Assembly (NCBI RefSeq): GCF_904849725.1
Contig: NC_058521.1
Coordinates: forward strand, 560,748,176 to 560,812,175
Reading direction: 5' to 3'
DNA from: Hordeum vulgare subsp. vulgare
Lineage: Eukaryota; Streptophyta; Magnoliopsida; Poales; Poaceae
DNA length: 64,000 nucleotides
Shown: one piece after another, positions 1 to 10,827 of the stretch
How the letters are laid out: each line of letters opens with the position of its first letter
Position numbering within the stretch: the stretch's first letter is position 1
Notes under the pieces: generated by a model
The model's database searches: none
What the model saw: only the letters and a program-made list of their open reading frames with translations
What the model was told of the DNA's origin: nothing
Made by a program: the position numbers and the translations under genes

Positions 1-263
1 ACAACCTCTCCCTCCTCCTTGCTGGATCAAGGTGCGGGAGACGTCACCGGGCTGCACGTGTGTTGAACGCGGAGGTGCCGTAGTTCGGCACTAGATCGGA
101 ATCGCTACGAGTACGACTCCATCAACCGCGTTCTAGCAACGCTTCCGCTTAGCGATCTTCAAAGGTATGAAGATGCTCTTACCCCTCTCTCGTTGCTGGT
201 ATCTCCATAGGAAGATCTGAATAAGCGTAGGAAAATTTTGAATTTATGCTACGTTACCCAACA
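1..263 (+). repeat. 5' LTR of Angela copy 1, 3' terminal 263 bp
   Basis: The sequence aligns with the last part of the LTR at 5531-7314, starting near 7034, and ends in CCCAACA immediately before a primer binding site. Relative to the 3' LTR it lacks about 17 bp just after the GATCGGAATC motif near position 100. Confidence 0.93.
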
Positions 264-280
264 GTGGCATCCGAGCCAGG
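264..280 (+). other. Primer binding site of Angela copy 1
   Basis: GTGGCATCCGAGCCAGG follows the LTR end directly. It resembles the usual copia site TGGTATCAGAGCC, complementary to the 3' end of initiator methionine tRNA, with a few substitutions. The same sequence recurs after the LTR of copy 2 at 59379. Confidence 0.85.
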
Positions 281-1516
281 TTTTCTATGCGTAGATCCTA
301 TGCACGAGTAGAACACAAAAGTTGTGGGCGATGATTTGTCAATTTGCTTGCCGCTACTAGTCTTATTATTTTCCGGCGGTATTGTGGGATGAAGCGGCCC
401 GGACCGACTTTACACATACGCTTACGTGAGACTGGTTCCACCGACAGACATGCACACCGTGCATAAAGGTGGCTAGCGGGTGTCTGTCTCTCCTACTCTA
501 GTCGGATTGGATTTGATGAAAAGGGTCCTTATGAAGGGTAAATAGCTTTTGCATATCATCGTTGTGGCTGTCACGTAGGTAAGAAGGCGTTCTTGATAGA
601 AACCCAAATCAGCCACGTAAAACTTGCAACAACAATTAGAGGACGTCTAACTTGTTTTTGCAGGGTTTGACATGCGATGTGATATGGCCAAAGTTGTGAT
701 GTTGCATGTATGATGTATGAGATGATCATGTTATTGTAATAGGTTTCACGACTTGCATGTCGATGAGTATGACAACCGACAGGAGCCATAGGAGTTGTCT
801 TAATTTATTGTATGAGATGCAACACCATGTGCTTACTATTACTTCATTGCTAACGGTTAGCTATAGTAGTAGTGATAGTAGTAGTTGGCGTGACGACTTC
901 ACGGAGACACGATGATGGAGATCATGGTGTCACGCCGGTGACGATGATGATCATGCGATGCCTGAAGATGGAGATCGAAAGAGCATAGATGATAATGGCC
1001 ATATCATGTCACTATATGATTGCATTGTGATGTTTATCATGTTTTACATCTTATTGCTTAGAACGACGGTAGCATAATAAGATGATCCCTCTTAAAATTT
1101 CGAGAACGTATTCCCCTAAGTGTGCACCGTTGCGAAGGTTCGTTGTCTCGAAGCACCACGTGATGATCGGGTGTGATAGATTCTAACGTTCACATACAAC
1201 GGGTGTAAGCCAGATTTACACACGCGAAACACCTAGGTTGACTCGACGAGCTTAGCATATACAGACATGACCTCGAATACAAGAGACCGAAAGGTCGAAC
1301 ATGAGTCGTATGGTTGAATACGATCAGCATGGAGTTGCTCACCATGGTGACTAGTCCGTCTCACGTGATGATCGGACACGGGTTAGTCAACATGGATCAT
1401 GTATCACTTAGATGACTAGAGGGATGTCGATTTAAGTGGGAGTTCATACTTAATTTGATTAAATGAACTTAATTGTCATGAACTTAGTCTAAAAGTTGTC
1501 TTTATAAATATTGTAG
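281..1516 (+). other. Untranslated leader of Angela copy 1
   Basis: About 1.2 kb lies between the primer binding site and gag with no convincing coding sequence. It matches 59396-60616 in the second Angela copy almost base for base, which supports its being element leader and not host DNA. Packaging and dimerisation signals are expected here from the family, but none was identified. Confidence 0.85.
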
Positions 1517-2350
1517 ATGTACAACGTCAACCTCAATTTCAACGCATTCCTAGAGAAAAACAAGCTGAAAGATGATGGTAGCAACTATGCGGACTGGGTT
1601 CACAACTTGAAGCTCATCCTTGAAGCAGCTAAAAAGGCTTATGTCCTTGATGCGCCGCTAGGTGATCCTCCCGCTCCCGCAGCAGCACAGGATATTCTGA
1701 ACGTTTGGCAAAATCGGAGTGATGACTACTCTCTGGTTAGGTGTGGCATGCTATACAGTTTAGAAACGGGGCTCCAAAGGCATTTTGAGCAACACGGTGC
1801 ATATGAGATGTTCCAATAGGTGAAGCTAGTTTTTCAAGCTCATGCCCGTGTCGAGAGATATGAAGTCTCCGACAAGTTCTTTAGCTGTAAGATGGAGGAG
1901 AACAGTTCTGTCAGTGAGCACATACTCAAAATGTCTGGGTTACACGATCGTCTGACTTCACTTGGAGTCGAACTTCCGGATGATGCTATAATTGACAGAA
2001 TCTTCCAGTCTCTCCCACCAAGCTACAAAGGTTTTGTGCTGAACTACAACATGCAAGGGATGGAGAAGACCATTCCCGAGTTGTACTCGATGCTCAAGTC
2101 TGCAGAAGTAGAAATCAAGAAAGAGCATCAAGTGTTGATGGTCAACAAGACCGCTAGTTTCAAGAAGGGCAAGGGTAATAAGAACTTCAAGAAAGACGGC
2201 AAAGCCGTTGCCGCGCCCGGTAAGCCAGATGCCGGGAAGAAGAAAAATAATGGACCCAAGCCTGAGACTGAGTGCTTCTATTGCAAGGGAAAGGGTCACT
2301 GGAAGCGGAAGTGCCCCAAATACTTAGCGGACAAGAAGGCCGTCAACGTT
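1517..2350 (+). pseudogene. Copia gag (capsid and zinc knuckle), broken
   Basis: Gag forms the virus-like particle that packages element RNA in the cytoplasm. The reading frame starts at the ATG at 1517, directly after the leader. It shows the copia gag core with its NYADW-type N-terminal motif, a lysine-rich linker, and a CCHC zinc knuckle at about 2275-2316 (C-x2-C-x4-H-x4-C). An in-frame TAG at 1817-1819 stops translation after 100 codons; the frame continues unchanged past it, so this is a point nonsense mutation and not a frameshift. Downstream the same frame runs into protease. Confidence 0.92.
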
Positions 2351-3750
2351 AAAGGTATATGTGATATACATGTTATTGATGTGTACCTTACCAGCGCTCG
2401 TAGTAGCTCCTGGGTATTTGATACCGGTGCTGTTGCTCACATTTGCAACTCAAAGCAGGAACTACGGAATAAGCGAAGACTGGCCAAGGACGAGGTGACG
2501 ATGCGCGTCGGGAATGGCTCCAAGGTCGATGTGATCGCCGTCGGCACGCTACCTCTACATCTACCGTCCGGATTAGTTTTAAACCTTAATAATTGTTATT
2601 TAGTACCAGCTTTGAGCATGAATATTGTATCAGGGTCTTGCTTAATGCGAGACGGCTACTCATTTAAGTCAGAGAATAATGGTTGTTCTATTTATATGAG
2701 TGATATGTTTTATGGTCATGCTCCGCTGGTGAATGGTTTATTCCTGATGAATCTCGATCGTGATGTTACGCATATTCATAGTGTGAGTACCAAAAGATGT
2801 AAAGTTGATAACGATAGGCCCACATACTTGTGGCACTGCCACCTTGGTCATATGGGCGTTAAGCGCATGAAGAAGCTCCATAGTGATGGACTATTAGAGT
2901 CTCTTGACTTTGAATCATTTGACACATGCGAACCGTGCCTCATGGGCAAGCTGACTAAGACTCCATTCTCAGGAATAATGGAGAGAGCAACCGACTTATT
3001 GGAAATAATACATACTGGTGTGTGTGGTCCAATGAACGTTGAAGCTCGCGGTGGTTATCGTTATGTTCTCACTCTCACCGGTGATTCGAGTAGGTATGGG
3101 TATATCTACTTGATGAAGCACAAATCTGAGACGTTTGAAAAGTTCAAGGAATTTCAGAGTGAGGTTGAGAATCAATGTGACAGAAAAATTAAATGTCTAC
3201 GATCTGATCGTGGAGGAGAATATTTGAGTCACGAGTTTGGCACACACCTAAGGAAGTGTGGAATCGTTTCACAATTGACGCCGCCTAGCACACCGCAACG
3301 CAACGGAGTGTCTGAACGTCGTAATCGCACTTTATTAGATATGGTACGATCTATGATGTCTCTTACCGACTTACTGCTATCATTTTGGGGATACGCATTA
3401 GAAACTGCAGCATTCACTTTAGATAGGGCACCGTCTTAATCCGTTGAGACGACACCGTATGAACTATGGTTTGGCAAGAAACCTAAGTTGTCGTTTCTTA
3501 AAGTTTTGGGCTGCGATGCTTATGTGAAGAAACTTCAACCAGAAAAGCTCGAACCCAAAGCGGAGAAATGCGTATTCATAGGATACCCTAAGGAAACTAT
3601 TGGGTATACCTTCTATCTTAGATCCGAAGGTAAAACCTTTGTTGCCAAGAACGGATCCTTTCTAGAGAAAGAGTTTCTCTCGAAAGAAGTAAGTGGGAGG
3701 AAGGTAGAACTTGATGAGGTAATTACACCCCCTCTCGAACAGGATAGTAG
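2351..3750 (+). pseudogene. Copia protease and integrase, broken
   Basis: The frame continues from gag. The aspartic protease active site is visible as WVFDTGA near 2410-2430. Integrase follows with an HHCC zinc-binding domain (HCHLGH and later CEPC, about 2830-2950) and the catalytic core. The position where copia integrases normally have the first catalytic Asp (HTD-V-CGP) reads Gly here, codon GGT at 3017-3019. The later Asp and the Glu in a DRGGE motif remain. An in-frame TAA at 3437-3439 separates integrase from the following part. Family knowledge says loss of a DDE residue abolishes strand transfer, so this copy is dead even without the stops. Confidence 0.9.
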
Positions 3751-5498
3751 CACAGCGCGGGAAGTTGTTCCTGTGGCGCCTACACCGACTGAAGAGGAAG
3801 TTAATGATGATGATCATGAAGCTTCGGATCAAGTTACTACTGAACCGCGAAGGTCCACAAGGGCACGCTACGCACCAGAGTGGTACGGCAACCCTGTGAT
3901 GGAAATCATGTTGTTAGACAACGGTGAACCTTCGAACTATGAAGAAGCGATGGCGGGCCCGGATTCCAACAAATGGCTTGAGGCTATGAAATCCGAGATA
4001 GGATCCATGTATGAGAACAAAGTATGGACTTTGGTGGACTTGCCCGATGACCGGCGAGCCATTGAAAATAAATGGATCTTCAAGAAGAAGACTGATGCGA
4101 ACGGTAATGTAACCGTTTACAAAGCTCGACTTGTCGCAAAGGGTTTTCGACAAATTCAAGGAGTTGACTACGAAGAGACTTTCTCTCCCGTAGTGAAGCT
4201 GAAATCAGTCCGAATCATGTTAGCAATCGCCGCCTTTTATGATTATGAAATTTGGCAAATGGACGTCAAAACAACGTTCCTTAACGGGAACCTTAAGGAA
4301 GAGTTGTATATGATGCAACCAGAAGGTTTTGTCGACCCTAAGGGTGCTAACAAAGTGTGCAAGCTCCAGCGCTCCATCTATGGGATGGTGCAAGCATCTC
4401 GGAGTTGGAACATTCGCTTTAATGAGGTGATTAAAGCGTTTGGGTACATACAGGTTTACGGAGAAGCCTGTCTGTACAAGAAAGTGAGTGGGAGCTCTGT
4501 AGCTTTCCTCATACTATATGTGGATGACATATTATTGATGGGGAATGATATAGAGATGTTGGAGAGCATAAAGGCCTATTTGAACAAGAGTTTTTCAATG
4601 AAGGACCTTGGAGAAGTTGCATACATATTAGGCATCAAAATCTATAGAGATAGATTGAGACGCCTCATAGGTCTTTCGCAAAGTACATACCTTGACAAGA
4701 TATTGAAGAAGTTCAACATGTTAAACTCAAAGAAAGGGTTCTTGCCAGTTTTGCAAGGTATGAGATTGAGTAAGACTCAGTCACCGACCACAACAACAGA
4801 TAGAGAGAAGATGAGTTCTGTCCCCTACGCTTCAGCAGTAGGCTCTCTTATGTATGCCATGCTGTGTACCAGACCTGATATAAACCTTGCCATAAGTTTG
4901 GTAGGGAGGTACCAAAGTGATCCCGGTATGGAACACTGGGCAGCGGTCAAGAATATCCTTAAGTACCTGAAAAGGACTAAGGAAATGTTTCTCGTTTATG
5001 GAGGTGACGAAGAGCTCGTCGTAAAGGGTTACGTTGACGCTAGCTTCGACACAGATCCGGATGTCTCTAAGTCATAGACCGGATACGTATATGTTTTGAA
5101 TGGTGGGGCAGTGAGCTGGTGCAGCAGCAAGCAAGAAGTCGTGGCAGCATCTACATGTGAAGCGGAGTACATAGCTGCTTCAGAAGCGGCTCATGAAGAA
5201 TTTGGATGAAGGAGCTCATCACCGACCTTGGAGTGGTTCCAAGCGCATCGGGTCCAATGACACTCTTCTGTGATAACACTGGGCCATTGCCATAGCCAAG
5301 GAGCCCAGGTTTCACCGGAAGACGAAGCACATCAAACGCCGCTACAACTCCATCCAGGACCATGTCCAGAGTGGAGTGATAGATATTTGTAAAGTACACA
5401 CGGATCTGAATATTGCAGACCCGTTGACTAAACCTCTTCCACGAGCAAAACATGATCAACACCATAATGCTATGGGTGTTCGATACATCACAATGTAA
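3751..5498 (+). pseudogene. Copia reverse transcriptase and RNase H, broken
   Basis: RT copies element RNA into DNA and RNase H removes the RNA strand. The conserved copia RT begins near 3930. The polymerase motif YVDD lies at 4517-4528 and is intact. RNase H follows: the frame is stopped by TAG at 5075-5077, apparently from a CAG codon, and continues through an EAEYIA motif near 5160-5175. Two small frameshifts follow, near 5195-5205 and near 5285. The last frame recovers the typical ending with DPLTKPLP and terminates with TAA at 5496-5498. Confidence 0.9.
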
Positions 5499-5519
5499 CT
5501 AGATTATTGACTCTAGTGC

Positions 5520-5530
5520 AAGTGGGAGAC
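5520..5530 (+). other. Polypurine tract of Angela copy 1
   Basis: AAGTGGGAGAC lies directly before the TG that opens the 3' LTR. A purine-rich tract at this position primes plus-strand DNA synthesis in LTR elements. Confidence 0.8.
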
Positions 5531-7314
5531 TGTTGGAAATATGCCCTAGAGGCAATAATAAAATGGTTATTATCATATTTCCTTGTTCATGATAATCGTC
5601 TATTGTTCATGCTATAATTGTATTAACAGGAAACAGTGATACATGTGTGAATAAATAGATCACAATGTGTCCCTAGCAAGCCTCTAGTTGGCTAGCTCGT
5701 TAGTCGATAGATGATCATGGTTTCCTGATCATGGGCATTAGATGTCATTGATAACGGGATCACATCATTAGGAGAATGATGTGATGGACAAGACCCAATC
5801 CTAAGCATAGCACTAGATCGTATTGTTCGTATGCTAAAGCTTTTCTAATGTCAAGTATCTTTTCCTTCGACCGTGAGATTGTGCAACTCCCGGATACCGT
5901 AGGAGTGCTTTGGGTGTATCAAACGTCACAACGTAACTGGGTGACTATAAAGGTGCACTACGTGTACCTCTGAAAGTATCTGTTGGGTTGGTACGAATCG
6001 AGATCGGGATTTGTCACTCCGCGTGATGGAGAGGTATCTCTGGGCCCACTCGGTAGAACATCATCATGAGCTCAAAGTGACTAAGGAGTTAGTCACACGA
6101 TGACGTGCTACGGAACGAGTAAAGAGACTTACCGGTAACGAGATTGAACAAGGTATAGGTATACCGACGATCGAACCTCGGGCAAGTTCTATACCGACAG
6201 ACAAAGGGAATTGTATACGGGATTGATTGAATCCTTGACATCGTGGTTCATCCGATGAGATCATCGTGGAGCAAGTGGGAGCCACCATGGGTATCCAGGA
6301 CCCGCTGATGGTTATTGGCCGGAGAGGTGTCTCGGTCATGTCTGCATGTCTCCCGAACCCGTAGGGTCTTCACACTTAAGGTTCGATGACACTGAGGTTA
6401 TAGGGAATTGTTATACGAGGTTATAGAAAGTTGTTCGGAGTCCCGGATGAGATCCCGGACATCACGAGGAGCTCCGGAATGGTCCGGAGGTAAAGATTGA
6501 TATATAGGACGGATGGTTTCGGACACCGGAAGTGTTTCGGACGTCACCGGTAATGTACGGGGACCACTGGGACCACCGGAGGTGGCCCCGGGTGTCCACC
6601 GGAAGGGGGCAACGACCTCGGGAGGCTAGATGGGCCAAGTGCGGGAGGGAACCAGCCCCTAGGTGGGCTGGTGCGCCCCCCACTCAGCCCATGGCGCAAG
6701 AAGAAGGGAGAGGGGGGGGGGGGGGAGAACCCTAGCGCATGTGGGCCTAAGGCCCACTAGAAGGGTGCGCCACCCGTCCTCCCCCCTTGGCCACCGCACC
6801 TCCCCCCATCTAGGGCTGCCGCCCCTCCCAGGAGAGGGAAACCCTCAAGGGGGCGCATCCCCTCCCCCCTATATATAGTGGGCACTTTTGGCCTTTTGAA
6901 GACAGAGTTTGCTCTCTCCCTCGGTGCAGCCCTGCTCTTCTTTCTCCTCCTCTCTACCGGTGCTTGGCGAAGCCCTGCCGGGAGACCTCGTCTCTGCATC
7001 GACACCACGCCGTCGTGCTGCCAGAGATCTTCCCCAACCTCTCCCTCCTCCTTGCTGGATCAAGGTGCGAGAGACGTCACCGGGCTGCACGTGTGTTGAA
7101 CGCGGAGGTGCCGTGGTTCGGCACTAGATCGGAATCACACCGCGATCTGAATCGCCGCGAGTACGACTCCATCAACCGCGTTCTAGCAACGCTTCCGCTT
7201 AGCGATCTTCAAAGGTATGAAGATGCACTCACGCCTCTCTCGTTGCTGGTCTCTCCATAGGAAGATCTGAATATGCGTAGGAATTTTTTTGAATTTATGC
7301 TACGTCACCCAACA
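5531..7314 (+). repeat. 3' LTR of Angela copy 1 (1784 bp)
   Basis: The repeat runs from TGTTGGAAAT to ACCCAACA. It carries the U3 promoter region with a TATA box at 6870-6877 and a GC-rich transcribed part. It is collinear with the complete LTR of copy 2 at 57600-59378. Short open frames inside it on both strands are chance products of GC-rich DNA. Confidence 0.95.
6870..6877 (+). promoter_or_regulatory. LTR TATA box (Angela copy 1)
   Basis: TATATATA is followed by GTGGGCAC, after a C-rich stretch. The same arrangement occurs in copy 2 at about 58933-58941. It is the likely core promoter of the element's RNA. Confidence 0.7.
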
Positions 7315-8764
7315 AAAAAGAACTAAAGCAATTAAGTGGTCCATGGTGTTGGAGAAATAAAGAGTGTTCCAAAAAATTAAATGAAAAAGAAAGAAAGGGT
7401 ATTCTAAAAAATAAGTAGGGACGAGAAGTAAAAGTGAAGAGGAATGAGAAAGAAGAAGGTGAGGCATCGACGATGAACACACTAATGTTGACTTGTTGTG
7501 GGTTCACGCAATGAAACAGGTTGACAAAGAGGGTAGGAGTAGGCGATGTGGGTAGGATGAGTAAGAGAATAACGACACTTATTCCATCTAGCAATGAATG
7601 GTATGTGGGCTGGAGGTATAGCTTATTGGTCACTAGAAATACGTTCGCGTTGCCACTCGCCTCCAACGCGAGTGCGTATTTGCAAAGTTGAATGGACCTT
7701 TGAGAATGATCTCTATAGTTATTTGTTGTTGTCAATAGTATGCTTTAGTTTAAACCACTTTATTATATTGTAAACATGATTTTTTTCATCCATGTTGCAA
7801 TGCATGCCAAAGATGAGGTGAACATCCTCTGGTTTTAAAGGAGGTGCCTCGAGTGAGAAATATCCCGCTATGGCGGAAAACCGAGCGGAAAGGGGGGTTC
7901 TGATAGAAAAGGGAAGGTGTGTCATGGAATGGGAGATTTTTGTTGGACTCAGGTGTTAGAGATAACAATTCACATAGCCCGTAGAAACGCACGAATGTTC
8001 TGCTAGTCTATATAATATGTCACACGTGGCTTCTCGTAGCAATCCGAAAGTGTTCTCTTTGGCTACATTGCACCCATCCTCTAAAACACCATGCTCCCTA
8101 ATTTGAAGTATCTCAAATTCAGTTGAGGACAACATTGTCTATTTGGGCATTCGATGTTGACTCGGTCGCACCCCTGGGTCTGCACTATTTTATGTGGGGT
8201 CTTGATGTAAGTGGCACGGTGTTGTGGGCTTGGTGGTCTTTTCCTTGGTGAACGACGCTGCCTATGGAGTGGCGGCTGGGTATTTCGTTGCTGGTCGTGT
8301 GTCCATCGATGGTCAGTGATTCGTGTGGAAAAGGAGAGGGGCTGAGTTGAGCTGCAGCGTGGTGGCCAGCATTTGTCGCTTGTGGGTCGAGCGTTCGGGT
8401 TGTTTCCCCCTTCCGTTCTTATTGCTAGTGGGCAAATTGTTGAGTTAAAATTTGAACTGACGCCCGTGTTGTTGTGGGAGCGATTCTTTCAGCTTTTGCC
8501 TCTCTCTCGCCTCCTTACCTCCGGATCTGGATGGCGGCTGGATTGCCCGATCCCGCTCAGATCGGTGTTGGCAGTTGTATAACGGGGTTGCAGGGATGAA
8601 GGCGTATCATGGTGGGGAGTTGCTTCTCCTAGGTTCGGATCTACTATTATTATACCGAAACCACCTCTAGCAGATGTCGTCGTTGTGCCTCTTCTCTAGC
8701 ATCGATATTATAGGCGCTCTTCTAATCCATGGTGTTACTATTATCTGACATTGGAGAGTAACTA
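7315..8764. other. Non-coding DNA, no gene recognised
   Basis: The flank of the Angela LTR begins with an A-rich, low-complexity stretch to about 7460, followed by unique-looking DNA. Open frames near 7295-7735 (minus) and 8373-8582 (plus) show no familiar domain, no coding context and no promoter that can be defended. Confidence 0.6.
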
Positions 8765-8995
8765 CTCCATCCGTCACAGTTTAGAAAGCGTGTATAGGAA
8801 TTATCTGAAATCTAGATGGTTATTGATTGGTTATAAGATGGGTTAAAAAATAACATTCACACTATGCATGTATATAAAAGTAGTACAACGGAATACTAAT
8901 TAGCTGTTAGGATTAAATGCAATGCGGCTTAAACCTTCTCTATTATGAAAATGCACGTAAATTTAACCGTGTTCTCTAAACTGTGATGGAGGGAG
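8765..8995. mobile_element. Stowaway-type MITE (231 bp)
   Basis: The unit opens CTCCATCCGTCACAGTTTAG next to a TA and closes with the inverted form CTAAACTGTGATGGAGGGAG. The TA on the right is degraded to TG. Terminal inverted repeats of this kind with TA target sites define Stowaway (Tc1/mariner-related) MITEs. There is no coding capacity. Confidence 0.85.
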
Positions 8996-9689
8996 TGGCG
9001 ATTTCTCTTAAATGTCAGTATATGATCCATCTCGTTTTAGCCTACAAACTATAATATCCAAAGTGCATTTAATTTGCATTGAAATACACATTACAAAACC
9101 AAGTTGACACCATACTGTCTTTGAGCACTTTTCCCCAAACTTTCACATCAGACAACATTGGAACATGAAGGTGTATCTACAAATTATGAGTTACCCGACA
9201 GCATGGGGTGTTCAGTACGGCCTGCTTCTTGGTAGTGAATTGCTTTGGTCAATCTTGAGTTTTTTATCAACAGTACTCTGGTCAACCTTAATTAGGAGAA
9301 GGACCGGGTCCATGGAGGCCTAAAGGCACAACCCGTAGAACAGACCAGGTCCACAATATATTATCCATTTGTCTTTTTTTTTTACATGTAAACCATAGAA
9401 TAATAGTTCTACGCTATACTTTCATTAATCAAAACAAAGTATGTTACAGAGCGAGAGAGAAAAAAAATAGGAAACAAAAAAACTGACAACTAAAACAGGT
9501 TTATCCAATGCGACTTCTTGGGGGAAAAACCATTGATGTATAAGTTAAGAGTCTATCAACCGAGGAAGAGTTTGAACATGCTTCTCTTTTATATTGTACC
9601 ATCGGTCCCTCATGACGCGGAGACGGACGCTCGCTGCCTTCGAGGGAAGAACACCAAAGTGCTCTAGCTTGTCATTAAGCAGTCGGAGC
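8996..9689. other. AT-rich intergenic DNA
   Basis: No feature was recognised. It contains a short T tract near 9368 and A-rich runs near 9460-9480. Confidence 0.5.
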
Positions 9690-9937
9690 ACGAGGCAAAG
9701 GGGGCAGCGACGGAGGCAACTAGGGTCGCCAAGTTAAAGCAGGAGCAGGAATAGATGGTCCGTCTGATGAAGAGGCTCATCGTCCTCTCCGACTTCGACG
9801 ATGAAGACCGCGATAACTGCAATTCTTCCTCCGATGACCAAGACCGTCCCCAGCCGCGGGCAGCTAGAGCTGTGCCGGCGAGGGAAGTGGTTATCTCCTC
9901 CCTGCACGCCCCCTCCGCATGTTTATATCATTTATAG
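9690..9937 (+). pseudogene. Gene-like fragment with acidic Ser/Asp tract
   Basis: One frame reads a charged Ala/Glu/Lys-rich stretch, an in-frame TAG at 9752-9754, then MVRLMKRLIVLSDFDDEDRD and a Ser/Asp-rich run, ending at 9937. The stop falls inside what looks like continuous helical, coiled-coil-like coding sequence, so this is probably a broken fragment. Similar KRL-V-LSD-DDE strings occur in transposon-associated hypothetical proteins of grasses, from memory and unverified. The function is unknown. Confidence 0.35.
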
Positions 9938-10304
9938 TTGTAGAAATATAAAGACTATATCGGGTAAACTTGAAATGATCTTTTGGATAATGGTTGGAGT
10001 CAATCTTGCGTTTGTTCACATTCGATTTTGCTTTCCAACGTTTGATGACATAGTGTAACTCAACGTTGCATATAGGGTGTTAGATATGAGATACGCGGAT
10101 GTAGAGAGATAAATATGAGATGTGCCCGCAGACGCGTTCAGCTTGTCCACGGGCGTTTGAGGGGCCGAATTAGCCCATCGCGGTAGATGCTCTTTCCTAA
10201 GCATGCGTCGGTGTGAGTAGAGCACTATTTGGATCTAAAATCAGCTAAACGAACTTGGCTGCGTACTCGTAGGAGTACATATTTGAATAAAAGAACGAAC
10301 ATAA
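9938..10304. other. Intergenic DNA before the SEC15 fragment
   Basis: No gene, repeat or regulatory site was recognised. Confidence 0.5.
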
Positions 10305-10348
10305 ATGTTGAAAGGAAAAGTTCATGTCGCTCCTGTTGAACTAAACTG
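10305..10348 (+). pseudogene. Possible 5' edge of the SEC15-like fragment
   Basis: The 44 bp before element C2 end in AACTG, the target site that recurs after C2 at 14283-14287. One frame reads a short stretch that could precede the SEC15 reading frame, but joining it to 14283 needs a one-base frameshift, and there is an in-frame stop just upstream (TAA at 10302-10304). SEC15 similarity therefore ends at or near this point. Whether these few codons belong to the gene is uncertain. Confidence 0.3.
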
Positions 10349-10784
10349 TGTTGGAATTAAATCCGATGTCCGGTCTGATTACAAATATGTATAAGAGTCT
10401 AACTAGTACAGGAATCCATTACCTAGTAGGATTGGTACTGGCCGTAGACTAGCTCTTATATATACGATGTAATGCCCCTGTATCACCGTAAGTTAAGAAG
10501 ACAAAGCAATAAAGAATCAGGAACGATATGCCCATGTTGCAATCCAATTTTGTGTGTACGTAACGTGTGTTTTCGGCCGGAATCGATCCAGCAAGAAGGA
10601 TCGTGGTGGCTGTTGTATACGTGCATATTGCATATTGGAGACTAGCTTTGGACCACGGTTACAGCTCGGCGCAAAGGAACTTCATCGAGTTCGTCAACGA
10701 GCTTTGTTCGTCTTCGTCATCGTCCGTCGTCGTCAATCGTCGCGTGTCGTGGGAAAGTACTTTGCGGCACGGTCTGGACCAACA
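10349..10784 (+). repeat. 5' LTR of C2 (436 bp)
   Basis: The repeat begins TGTTGGAATTAAATCCGA and ends GGACCAACA. A TATATATA motif at about 10457-10464 is the likely TATA box. The primer binding site follows at once. Confidence 0.95.
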
Positions 10785-10786
10785 AT

Positions 10787-10799
10787 TGGTATCTAGAGC
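10787..10799 (+). other. Primer binding site of C2
   Basis: TGGTATCTAGAGC lies two bases after the 5' LTR. It matches the plant initiator methionine tRNA site TGGTATCAGAGC with one extra base. Confidence 0.85.
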
Positions 10800-10827
10800 A
10801 AGGTTGATTTTCTAGTAATGGAAGATC

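Larger units (their letters stand above)
1..7314 (+). mobile_element. Angela/BARE/WIS-type copia retrotransposon, copy 1 (left end outside window)
   Basis: This is a plus-strand Ty1/copia LTR retrotransposon in the order LTR tail, primer binding site, leader, gag, protease, integrase, reverse transcriptase, RNase H, polypurine tract, 3' LTR. The integrase-before-RT order defines copia. The 3' LTR opens TGTTGGAAATATGCCC and closes CCCAACA, as Angela/BARE/WIS elements of Triticeae do. The coding part carries three in-frame stops and at least two frameshifts, so it cannot make a full polyprotein. Its left target-site duplication lies outside the window and could not be checked. Confidence 0.95.

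Noticed and set aside
264..280. tRNA-like sequence
   Set aside because: It is a primer binding site complementary to a tRNA end; no tRNA cloverleaf is present.
6462..7260. Multiple short open frames in the Angela 3' LTR
   Set aside because: The same frames recur in the LTR at 57600-59378 with shifts; they are GC-rich chance frames.
7364..7395. Similarity of AGAGTGTTCCAA-type text next to Angela copy 1 (7364) and copy 2 (57570)
   Set aside because: The match is about 20-30 bp of A-rich sequence; too short to claim homologous host sites.
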